Shown here: positions 32,921-40,285 of the stretch, piece after piece
Layout: every line of letters begins with the position of its first letter
Position numbering within the stretch: the first letter of the stretch is position 1
Translations under genes and position numbers: made by a program
Notes under the pieces: generated by a model
What the model saw: the letters and a program-made list of their open reading frames with translations, nothing else
What the model was told of the DNA's origin: nothing
The model's database searches: none
From: CAZAAW01 sp964483325
GTDB taxonomy: Bacteria; Pseudomonadota; Alphaproteobacteria; Rhizobiales; Kaistiaceae
Length of the DNA: 64,000 nucleotides
Direction of reading: 5' to 3'
Assembly: GCA_964483325.1 (NCBI GenBank)
Contig: CAZAAW010000006.1
Coordinates: forward strand, 1 to 64,000

Positions 32921-34395
32921 GCCAGATGGTCCCCGACCAGGAAATCGAGCGCCCGGTCGAGCCGGATATGCGGCAGCGACAGGGTCAGCCCCTCGGCGGT
33001 CCGCTCCAGCGGCGGCGGCCGGAAGCGCACGAAGCGCACCGGCGCGACGAGATCGGCCATGCCACGGTCGTCGAGCCTGTCGACCACCTCGAAGACCGAT
33101 TCCGGGTCGTCCGGCAGGTCGCCGGGAAACAGGGCAATCTCGCTGTTGCCGTCGAAGGTCTCGCCATTGATCGTCTCGCCCTTCATCGGCGTGCCGATGA
33201 TGCTGGGAAGGCGCGCCCCGTCCTCGATGACGGTTCCCTCGCGCGTCGCCCTGACCGAGGCCAGCGCCAGCACCTCGACCTTGGCGCCGGCGAAGGAGGC
33301 CCGCTCGACGGCCCGCGACAGCATGCGCGACAGGATCGCTTCCAGCCTGTCGTGGTCGGTGTGGTGCAGGTGGTCGGCCTTGGTCGCCGCCAGGAGAATG
33401 CGGTCGATGCGGCGGGAGAGGATGCCCGACAGCCAGTTGCCGCGCCCCGGCCTGAAGCAGGCGAGGATCTCGACCAGCGCGTTTTCGAGGTCGCGCACCG
33501 CCGCCGGGCCGGCATTGAGCGCCTGCAGCGCGTCGACCAGCACGATCTGGCGGTCCAGCCGGGTGAAGTGCTCGCGGAAGAACGGCTTCACCACGGCGCT
33601 CTTATAGGCCTCGTAGCGCCGCGCCATCATCCGGAACAGCGAGTTGGAGGGCGCGGCGCCGTCGCGCTCGCGGGCGAGCGGCGAGAAAGTGAGGGCCGGC
33701 GATCCCTCCAGATCGCCCGGCATCAGGAAGCGGCCCGGCGGCAGCGTCGACAGGGCATGGCGGTCGGCCCGGCAGGCGCGCAGATAATCGGTGAAGAGGA
33801 CCGCCAGCTCGCGCGCCAGCGTCTCGTCCGCCGCCATGTCGGGATCGGCCGCGGCGAGCCGGGCGAGCCACGGCGCTGCCGCCTCGGCCCGTGCTCCCGA
33901 CCGCGCCATGGCAACCGCCTCGGCCGACCAGGTGGCGAAGTCCTTGGCGAGCAGCGGCAGGTCGAGCAGCCACTCGCCGGGATAGTCGACGATGTCGAGA
34001 TGCAGCCGGCCGCTGCCGAAGGTGCGGCCGAAGAAGCGCGCCGAATCGTAGTTGATGGTGAGGCGCAGCTCGCTGATCCGGTAGGTCGATTCCGGCCACA
34101 GGCGCTCGTCGACAAGCGCCGCGACATGCGCCTCGTAGTCGAAGCGCGGCACGTCGTCGTCCGGCTGCGGCTCCAGCGCCGCGGCGGAGATGCGGCCGCC
34201 GGCATAGGCCTTGAAGAGCGGCAGGCGGCCGCCGTGGACGAGATTGTGGACGAGGGCGCTGATGAACACCGTCTTGCCGGCGCGCGACAGGCCGGTGACG
34301 CCGAGGCGGATCGTCGGGCTGCGCAGCGTCGTGGCGCGCTCGGCAAGGTTCGCCAGGGCGATGCGGGTCTCGTCGGCGAACGTCGTCAGCTTCAC
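32917..34395 (-). CDS. ycjX: YcjX family P-loop GTPase-like protein
   Basis: A 492-residue cytoplasmic protein with a Walker A motif in LGVTGLSRAGKTVFISALV (about residues 31-49). HLDIVDYPGEWLLDLPLL carries the switch region DYPGEW, and ILLAATKADHLHHTDHD is the NKxD-like specificity region. The family is a dynamin-like stress-induced NTPase group paired with YcjF. The start is most likely GTG at 34395 (VKLTTFADETRIAL) behind a purine-rich stretch; an ATG at 34443 would add a very basic leader. The gene overlaps ycjF. Confidence 0.9.
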   Translation of the reverse strand: MKLTTFADETRIALANLAERATTLRSPTIRLGVTGLSRAGKTVFISALVHNLVHGGRLPLFKAYAGGRISAAALEPQPDDDVPRFDYEAHVAALVDERLWPESTYRISELRLTINYDSARFFGRTFGSGRLHLDIVDYPGEWLLDLPLLAKDFATWSAEAVAMARSGARAEAAAPWLARLAAADPDMAADETLARELAVLFTDYLRACRADRHALSTLPPGRFLMPGDLEGSPALTFSPLARERDGAAPSNSLFRMMARRYEAYKSAVVKPFFREHFTRLDRQIVLVDALQALNAGPAAVRDLENALVEILACFRPGRGNWLSGILSRRIDRILLAATKADHLHHTDHDRLEAILSRMLSRAVERASFAGAKVEVLALASVRATREGTVIEDGARLPSIIGTPMKGETINGETFDGNSEIALFPGDLPDDPESVFEVVDRLDDRGMADLVAPVRFVRFRPPPLERTAEGLTLSLPHIRLDRALDFLVGDHLA

Positions 34396-34475
34396 TTTGG
34401 CGCCTCGCCCCCTTCTTGCCGGGCCCCGTCTCCGCCGAGCCATGTAGGAACCGGCGGCGGGCGGCGAAAGCCCCG

Positions 34476-35033
34476 TCAGTCGTCGTCCAGGCTGTCCGTG
34501 CCGCTGCCGACCAGCTCCAGGTCGCGCGGCCGGAAGAACGCCACGATGCGTCCCGTCCCCGTCCGCATGTCCCGCCAGGCGGGGATGTCGAAGTCGATCA
34601 CCGCCAGCCCGGCGGTCGGGAACTTGCTGGCGACCTCGGCGGCAAGGATGGGATTGCCCGAGCCGATCAGCGCCGTGGCGGTGTCCTGCATGGCCGGGTT
34701 ATGGCCGATCACCAGCAGCGTCCGCGCCTGCCTGCCCTGCGCGGCGATGATCTCGGCATAGCCGCCGCGCGGCTCGTAGAGGCTGCCGGTGATGGCGATG
34801 TCGGTTTCGCCGGAAAGATGCGGCAGCAGCCCGGCGAGCGTTTCGCGGGTGCGCCGCGCGACGGAGCAGAGGATGCGATCCGGCAGCAGCCGGTGCCGGA
34901 CCATGTGCTCGCCGACAAGGCTGGCGGCACGCCGGCCGCGCGGCCCGAGCGGGCGGTCGATATCGGCCAGCGACGGGTCCTCGGTCGATGATTTGGCGTG
35001 GCGCAGCAGCAGCAGGCGCGGCATCGGCTCCAT
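34476..35033 (-). CDS. sixA: SixA-type histidine phosphatase
   Basis: A 185-residue member of the histidine phosphatase superfamily. RLLLLRHAKSS holds the RHG-type active site (His12), and LLVIGHNPAMQD supplies the second catalytic histidine. E. coli SixA dephosphorylates HPt domains, and this window encodes an HPt protein; a link between them is only conjecture. A second in-frame ATG three codons on is a possible start. The neighbours are transcribed the same way but 80 to 160 bases away. Confidence 0.85.
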   Translation of the reverse strand: MEPMPRLLLLRHAKSSTEDPSLADIDRPLGPRGRRAASLVGEHMVRHRLLPDRILCSVARRTRETLAGLLPHLSGETDIAITGSLYEPRGGYAEIIAAQGRQARTLLVIGHNPAMQDTATALIGSGNPILAAEVASKFPTAGLAVIDFDIPAWRDMRTGTGRIVAFFRPRDLELVGSGTDSLDDD

Positions 35034-35141
35034 CCGGTGACAGGTCGCGGGCGCAGTCTACGCTGACGGGCCGCCGTCTGGCGACGCCGCTGCGCGTTGC
35101 CATTCACAGGCAGAGAAGAAGGCACAGGCAAGGACGAAGGC

Positions 35142-35176
35142 AAAGAAAAACCCGCCTGCTCCGGGGAGCAGGCGGG
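35142..35176 (-). terminator. Terminator of the BA14K gene
   Basis: On the minus strand a 12-bp GC-rich stem (CCCGCCTGCTCC and its complement) with a two-base loop is followed by TTTTTCTTTG. It lies 24 bases beyond the stop codon. The stem is perfect. Confidence 0.85.
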
Positions 35177-35200
35177 CCGTTTCAGTCAGGCTCTGTCTGC

Positions 35201-35671
35201 TCAGAGCGAGCAGAAGCGCATGTTGCCGCGGCCGGCATTGTAGTAGCCGGTATCCGGGTTGAACGAGCGGTAGCGCGCCGAGCAGGCCTGGTACCAGGCG
35301 CGGGTCCAGGGCTCCAGGCGGCCGCCATTGCCGCCGCGGAAATTGGCCCGGCTGCCACGACGGCAGTCGTCATAGGCGTTGTCGAACACCGCCTGCCAGC
35401 GCGGGCCGCCGGCTGCGGCGCCAACGCCCGCACCGACGCCGGCGCCAATCGCCGCACCGACGCCCGGACGGTTGCCGGCGATGCCGCCAATGACGGCGCC
35501 GACACCGGCGCCCAACAGGCCGCCGGCCAGGGCCTGGCCGCCCGGACGGACGGTCTGGTTGGCGACATCCCTGGCGTAAGCCTCGCACTCACGGCGCGAC
35601 TGCGCCGAAGCGGTCACCGAGCTGAGCGTCAGGGCGCCCAGGCAAAGCATTGCTACGATGATCGTCTTCAT
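35201..35671 (-). CDS. BA14K family exported protein with glycine-zipper
   Basis: A 156-residue protein with a signal peptide (about 1-23, cleavage after SAQ or ASA). A glycine-zipper segment with GAGVGAVIGGIAG follows, then a C-terminal BA14K-type domain (ACSARYRSFNPDTGYYNAG). BA14K proteins were first described in Brucella as immunoreactive lectin-like proteins and are frequent in Rhizobiales. The zipper could insert into or associate with a membrane. It has its own terminator and is transcribed alone. The start at 35671 is fixed by the signal peptide. Confidence 0.82.
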   Translation of the reverse strand: MKTIIVAMLCLGALTLSSVTASAQSRRECEAYARDVANQTVRPGGQALAGGLLGAGVGAVIGGIAGNRPGVGAAIGAGVGAGVGAAAGGPRWQAVFDNAYDDCRRGSRANFRGGNGGRLEPWTRAWYQACSARYRSFNPDTGYYNAGRGNMRFCSL

Positions 35672-35912
35672 GTGGTTCTCCGATTTGTCCCGGCATGACC
35701 CCAAGCGACTCGGATACCGGGTCAAGCCGCCCTCAGCTAAGGCGTAGCAGCAAAGGTCGCCGCACTTCAAGGTTTGACGGCGTTTCAGGCTTTCCAATGG
35801 GTGTAGGAAACGTGGCGCAAGCGCGGCAGTTCCATCGCGGCCGAATTGCCGCGGCGGCGGCCGGCAATTGGCATATTGACGCGGCGGCGCGCAGCCCGCA
35901 TGCTTGGGCCAT

Positions 35913-36017
35913 TCCAGGGAGAGCCCGGCATACGGGCTGAGATCCGCTGGGCCGGTCAGCCGGCGGCGCGGAAATCCTTTGAACCTGATCCGGTTGATAC
36001 CGGCGTAGGGACTGGAG
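35913..36017 (+). promoter_or_regulatory. TPP riboswitch controlling thiO-thiS-thiG-thiE/tenI
   Basis: The conserved blocks appear in order: CAGGGAGAGCCC, ACGGGCTGAGATCC, TTTGAACCTGATCCGGTTGATACCGGCG and TAGGGACTGG. A variable P3 extension (GGGCCGGTCAGCCGGCGGCGCG in pieces) lies in the middle. The aptamer ends about 77 bases before the thiO ATG, leaving room for an expression platform; a GGCCATGTGGCC hairpin lies there. The rest of the 422-base gap (35672-35912) shows nothing else. Confidence 0.95.
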
Positions 36018-36093
36018 CTCCGAGCACCCCCGGCCATGTGGCCGCCGCCGCAGCACATCTCCAAGCCCGAGCCGGACACGCAGGGGGACGGCC

Positions 36094-37350
36094 ATGGCGC
36101 TTGTGCATGAGACGGTTCTGGTTCCGGGGGCGCGGCTGCGACCGACGCTGCCGCAGGAGGAGCAGGCGGCGCCCGCCGAACGCATCCCCGCTGCCGCCAT
36201 TTTTCCCGACCGGGTCGACGTCGCCATCATCGGCGGCGGCATCAGCGGGCTGTCGATCGGCTGGCAGCTTGCCCTGCGCGGCCAGTCGGTTGCCGTGTTC
36301 GAGCGCGACGAAGTCGGGGCCGGCGCCTCGCTCGCCGCCACCGGCATGCTCGCCGCCGCGGCCGAGCACGAGCCGGGCCATCCCGCCCTTCTGCCGCTGG
36401 CGCTGGAAAGCCAGCAGCTCTGGCCGGCCTTCGCGCAGGAGCTGCAGGCGGCCTCCGGCATCGGCGTCGACTTCCGCGAGGACGGCACGCTGCTGATCGC
36501 CCTGACCCGCGACGAGGTCGAGCGGCTGCGCTTCCGCCACGAGCAGCATCGCCGCGACGGGCTGAAGACGCGCTGGGTCACCGGCGCCGAGGCGCGGCAG
36601 CTTGAGCCGGCGCTGCGGCCCAATATCGCCGCCGGCATCTTCTGCGCCGACGACCACCAGGTCGATCCGCGCCTTGTCATGGTGGCGCTGGCGCGGGCCT
36701 TCCGCAATGCCGGCGGGCATCTCGTCGAGAACATCTCCGTCGATGGCCTCGAGATGGCCGGCGGCCGGGTCACCGGCGTGATGCTGCCGGGCAAGGTCTG
36801 CCACGCCGCGACGGTCATCGTCGCGACGGGCGCCTGGAGCGGCGAGAACGGCCTGCTGCCGATCAACGCCGAGGTGCCGGTGCGCCCCCTCAAGGGACAG
36901 GCGCTCTGCCTGCGCACCAATGCCGAGACCGGCACGCTCAGCCGCATCCTGTGGACCGAGCAGGTGCATATGGCGGCCAAGAGCGACGGCCGGCTGATCG
37001 TCGGCGCGACGATGGAGGAGCGCGGCTTCGACGCCCGCGTCACCGCCGGCGGCGTCTATGCGCTGCTGGAGGCGGCGCGCCGCGCCCTGCCGTCGGTCGA
37101 GGAAATGGAGATCGAGGCCGCCTGGACGGGCTTCCGCCCGACATCGATCGACGATGCCCCGGTGCTGGGGGAGGCCGGCATCCGCGGCCTGGTGCTCGCC
37201 ACCGGGCACCATCGCAACGGAATATTGCTGGCGCCGGTGACGGCGAAAGCCATCGTCTCGCTGCTTCTTGAGGGAGAGATCAGGGGTCCCGCCGCCGCCT
37301 TCGGGCTGGAACGGTTCGGGGCAGAAGCAACGACAAAGGATTATGCGTAG
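36094..37350 (+). CDS. thiO: Glycine oxidase ThiO
   Basis: A 418-residue FAD enzyme that oxidises glycine to the imine used for thiazole formation. VAIIGGGISGLSIGWQLAL (about 44-62) is the FAD loop; GVYALLEAARRALP, WTGFRPTSIDDAPVLG and GHHRNGILLAPVT are DAO-family signatures. Residues 1-40 are an extension compared with B. subtilis ThiO. A GGGGGA precedes the ATG. It is the first gene of a four-gene operon behind the second TPP riboswitch. Confidence 0.93.
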   Translation: MALVHETVLVPGARLRPTLPQEEQAAPAERIPAAAIFPDRVDVAIIGGGISGLSIGWQLALRGQSVAVFERDEVGAGASLAATGMLAAAAEHEPGHPALLPLALESQQLWPAFAQELQAASGIGVDFREDGTLLIALTRDEVERLRFRHEQHRRDGLKTRWVTGAEARQLEPALRPNIAAGIFCADDHQVDPRLVMVALARAFRNAGGHLVENISVDGLEMAGGRVTGVMLPGKVCHAATVIVATGAWSGENGLLPINAEVPVRPLKGQALCLRTNAETGTLSRILWTEQVHMAAKSDGRLIVGATMEERGFDARVTAGGVYALLEAARRALPSVEEMEIEAAWTGFRPTSIDDAPVLGEAGIRGLVLATGHHRNGILLAPVTAKAIVSLLLEGEIRGPAAAFGLERFGAEATTKDYA

Positions 37351-37362
37351 GGAGGATGATCA

Positions 37363-37575
37363 ATGCGCGTGGTGGTCAACGGGCAGGAAAGGGAGTGCAG
37401 CGCCGCGACCCTCTTCGATCTGTGGAGAGAGGAGGCAGAGGCGATGGAGGTGACGGAGCCGCGCGGCTTCGCCGTGGCGCTGAACGGGGCTGTGGTGCAT
37501 CGCAGCGAATGGCAGGGCACCGGGCTTTCGGCCGGCGACCAGGTCGAGATCATCCGCGCCTTCGCAGGTGGCTGA
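37363..37575 (+). CDS. thiS: Sulfur-carrier protein ThiS
   Basis: A 70-residue ubiquitin-fold carrier ending in the essential Gly-Gly (EIIRAFAGG), which is adenylated and thiocarboxylated to donate sulfur for the thiazole ring. RVVVNGQERE is the usual first strand; FAVALNGAVVHRSEW is the central family block. It starts 12 bases after thiO, and the thiG frame follows immediately. No thiF lies in the window; the activating enzyme must be elsewhere (thiF or moeB-like). Confidence 0.93.
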   Translation: MRVVVNGQERECSAATLFDLWREEAEAMEVTEPRGFAVALNGAVVHRSEWQGTGLSAGDQVEIIRAFAGG

Positions 37576-37576
37576 A

Positions 37577-38350
37577 ATGACGATCAGCGATCCCCTCATC
37601 ATCGCCGGCAAGGCGTTCCGGTCGCGGCTGCTGATCGGCACCGCCGGCTATCCCAACCAGCGCGTCATGGCCGATGCGGTGGCGGCGAGTGGCGCCGAGA
37701 TCGTCACGGTCTCGATGCGCCGCATCTCGCTGCAGGGCCACGGTTCCGACACCGTCAAGCTCCTGTCCGGCTATCATTTCCTGCCCAATACGGCGGGCTG
37801 CGAGACGGCGCGCGACGCCATCCTCACCGCCGAGCTGGGCCGCGAGGCGATGGAGACCAACTGGGTCAAGCTCGAGGTCATCGGCGACCGCGAGACGCTC
37901 TATCCGGATGTCGCCGAGCTTCTGGAAGGCACGCGCGAGCTTGTGGCGCGCGGCTTCGTCGTGCTGCCCTACTGCACCGACGATCCGGTGGTCTGCCAGC
38001 GCCTTGCCGATGCCGGCGCCGCGGCGGTGATGCCGATGGGCTCGATGATCGGCTCCGGCCTCGGCGTCGCCAATCCGTCGACGCTGGAGGTGATCTGCCG
38101 GCAGTCGCCGGTGCCGGTGATCGTCGATGCCGGCATCGGCACCGCGTCCGACGCCGTCATCGCCATGGAGCTCGGCGCCTCGGGAGTTCTCCTCAACACC
38201 GCCGTCGCCAAGGCCGACGACCCGGTGCGCATGGCCGACGCGATGAAGCATGCGGTGATCGCCGGCCGCCAGGCCGGCCTTGCCGGGCGCATTCCGCGCC
38301 GCGGCCGCGCCGAGCCGTCGAGCCCGCAGCTCGGCCTGGTCGGTTCGTGA
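37577..38350 (+). CDS. thiG: Thiazole synthase
   Basis: A 257-residue TIM-barrel enzyme building thiazole phosphate from deoxyxylulose phosphate, the ThiS thiocarboxylate and dehydroglycine. FRSRLLIGTAGYPN, TVSMRRISLQ, LLPNTAGC (here FLPNTAGCETA), NWVKLEVIGD (Schiff-base lysine) and PMGSMIGSGLGVANP are characteristic. The ATG at 37577 follows AGGTGG; a GTG at 37568 overlapping thiS is an alternative. The last base triplet region overlaps the next gene's GTG start. Confidence 0.95.
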   Translation: MTISDPLIIAGKAFRSRLLIGTAGYPNQRVMADAVAASGAEIVTVSMRRISLQGHGSDTVKLLSGYHFLPNTAGCETARDAILTAELGREAMETNWVKLEVIGDRETLYPDVAELLEGTRELVARGFVVLPYCTDDPVVCQRLADAGAAAVMPMGSMIGSGLGVANPSTLEVICRQSPVPVIVDAGIGTASDAVIAMELGASGVLLNTAVAKADDPVRMADAMKHAVIAGRQAGLAGRIPRRGRAEPSSPQLGLVGS

Positions 38351-38982
38351 CGGGCCTGCCGGCCCGGCTGCTTCTCATCACGGACCGGCACCAGGCGCAG
38401 CTTCCCGTTCCCCGCATCGTGGCCGAAAGCCTCGATGCGGGCGCCCGCTGGATTCTCTTCCGCGATCGCGACATGCCGGCCGCCGAGCGGCTGGCGCTGG
38501 GCCGCGAGGTGGCGGCGGCCGTCCGCGCCCGCGGCGGCGTCCTGTCGGTGGGCGGCGATGCCGATCTTGCCGCGGAACTGGGTGCCGACGGCGTCCATGT
38601 CCAGTCGGCCGGCGCGGTGGCGGCGGCGCGGCAGCGGCTCGGCCGTCCCGTCCTTGTCGGCGTCTCCGCCCACAGCCTTGCCGATGTCGCGGCGGCGGCC
38701 GAAGCGGGGGCCGACTACGCGACGCTCAGCCCGATCCATGCCACGCCGAGCAAGCCCGGCTACGGTCCCGCGCTCGGCCACGAGGCGCTGCGCCGGGCGG
38801 CGGCGCTGGGCGTGCCGCTCGTCGCGCTGGGCGGCATCGACGCCGGCAACATGACCGCCTGCCTGGCGGCCGGAGCGGCGTCCGTCGCCGTCATGGGCGC
38901 CGTGATGCGGGCGAGGCGGCCGGGCGAGGTCGTGGCGCATCTGCTGCAGGGATCGGCCGCAACGGCGCCACCGGCGTTATGA
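38347..38982 (+). CDS. ThiE/TenI paralogue (divergent thiamine-phosphate synthase-like protein)
   Basis: A 211-residue TIM-barrel protein related to ThiE. GADGVHVQ and GGIDAGNMTACLAAGA are kept, but key ThiE motifs differ: the QxRxK position reads ILFRDRD and the NDR position reads SVGGDAD. The loop after the barrel strand is LSPIHATPSKPGYGP. With an intact ThiE at 14093, this copy may be a TenI-type thiazole tautomerase, which in Bacillus is also encoded beside thiO-thiS-thiG. The GTG start overlaps the thiG stop (GTGA). Thiazole-branch function is inference. Confidence 0.8.
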   Translation: MTGLPARLLLITDRHQAQLPVPRIVAESLDAGARWILFRDRDMPAAERLALGREVAAAVRARGGVLSVGGDADLAAELGADGVHVQSAGAVAAARQRLGRPVLVGVSAHSLADVAAAAEAGADYATLSPIHATPSKPGYGPALGHEALRRAAALGVPLVALGGIDAGNMTACLAAGAASVAVMGAVMRARRPGEVVAHLLQGSAATAPPAL

Positions 38983-39049
38983 TGGCGAGAGGCCTGCCAA
39001 GAGGCGTGCCGAGGAGCGTACATTGAGGCGCTTTGCGGAGGAAACGCCC

Positions 39050-40285
39050 ATGCCGACCATGCACACCCAATGTTGCATCGCCGGCGGCGGCCCGGCCGGG
39101 ATGATGCTGGGCTATCTCCTGGCGCGCGGCGGCGTCGATGTCGTGGTGCTGGAAAAGCATGCCGACTTCCTGCGCGATTTCCGCGGCGACACGATCCATC
39201 CTTCGACGCTGGAGGTGATCGCCGAACTCGGCTTCCTCGACAGCTTCCTGCAGCGGCCGCACCAGGAGATGCAGGAGGCGCGCATCGAGATCGGCGAGAC
39301 GGTGCTGACGGTCGCCGATCTCCGCCACCTGCCGACGCGCTGCAAGTTCATCGCGCTGATGCCGCAATGGGACTTTCTCGACTTCCTCGCCGAGGCCGGC
39401 CGCGAGCTGCCGAACTTCCATCTCCTCATGAACACCAGGGCCAGCGGCCTGCTTGAGGAGGGCGGCTGCATCACCGGCCTGATCGCTGACGGGCTTGCCG
39501 GCGGGCTGGAGATCCGGGCGCCGCTGGTGATCGGCGCCGACGGACGGCATTCCGATGTGCGCCGGCTGGCGGGGCTGGCGGTCGAGGATGTCGGCGCGCC
39601 GATCGACGTCCTGTGGATGCGCCTGTCGCGCCGGCCCGGCGACCGCGACACAAGCCTCGGCCGGCTCGACCGCGGCCGCATGATCGTCCGCCTCGACCGC
39701 GGCGATTACTGGCAATGCGCCTACCTGATCCGCAAGGGCACCTTCGCCGAAGTGAAGGCGCGCGGCCTTGAGGCGCTGCGCGACGATATCGCGGCGCTCG
39801 ACCCGCGCTTCGCCGACCGGGTCGGCGAGCTCACGGACTGGGAGCAGATCAAGGTGCTGACCGTCGCCATCGACCGTCTGCGGCAGTGGCATCGGCCGGG
39901 ACTCCTGTGCATCGGCGATGCCGCCCATGCGATGTCGCCGATCGGCGGCATCGGCATCAATCTCGCCATCCAGGATGCCGTCGCCGCCGCCAACCGTCTC
40001 GTGGCGCCGCTCCTCGCCGGCACCGTGTCGAGCGAGGACCTGGTGGCGGTGCAGGCGCGGCGCGAGCGTCCCACCCGCCTGACGCAGCGCCTCCAGGTGG
40101 AGGTGCAGGACCGGCTCATCGATCCGTTCCTCGGCAAGGACGAGCCGTCGCGGCCGCCCTGGTTTGCGCGCCTGTTCGGGCTGCTGCCGGTCCTGCGCCG
40201 CATTCCGGCGCGGCTCATCGGCATCGGCTTCCGGCCGGAGCATGTGACGGCGCCGGAGCTGCGGCCGGTGGTAGCGAAGCCCTAA
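39050..40285 (+). CDS. FAD-dependent monooxygenase (PHBH/UbiH-like)
   Basis: A 411-residue group A flavoprotein monooxygenase. The FAD loop is CCIAGGGPAGMMLGYLLARGG (pieces at about residues 8-28), the second motif is VIGADGRHSDVRRLAG, and the third is LLCIGDAAHAMSPIGGIGIN. It would hydroxylate an aromatic or related substrate with NAD(P)H and O2. There is no quinone-specific context. The start at 39050 is set by GGAGGAA at the right distance. The stop overlaps the usher stop of the opposite strand by four bases. Confidence 0.88.
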   Translation: MPTMHTQCCIAGGGPAGMMLGYLLARGGVDVVVLEKHADFLRDFRGDTIHPSTLEVIAELGFLDSFLQRPHQEMQEARIEIGETVLTVADLRHLPTRCKFIALMPQWDFLDFLAEAGRELPNFHLLMNTRASGLLEEGGCITGLIADGLAGGLEIRAPLVIGADGRHSDVRRLAGLAVEDVGAPIDVLWMRLSRRPGDRDTSLGRLDRGRMIVRLDRGDYWQCAYLIRKGTFAEVKARGLEALRDDIAALDPRFADRVGELTDWEQIKVLTVAIDRLRQWHRPGLLCIGDAAHAMSPIGGIGINLAIQDAVAAANRLVAPLLAGTVSSEDLVAVQARRERPTRLTQRLQVEVQDRLIDPFLGKDEPSRPPWFARLFGLLPVLRRIPARLIGIGFRPEHVTAPELRPVVAKP

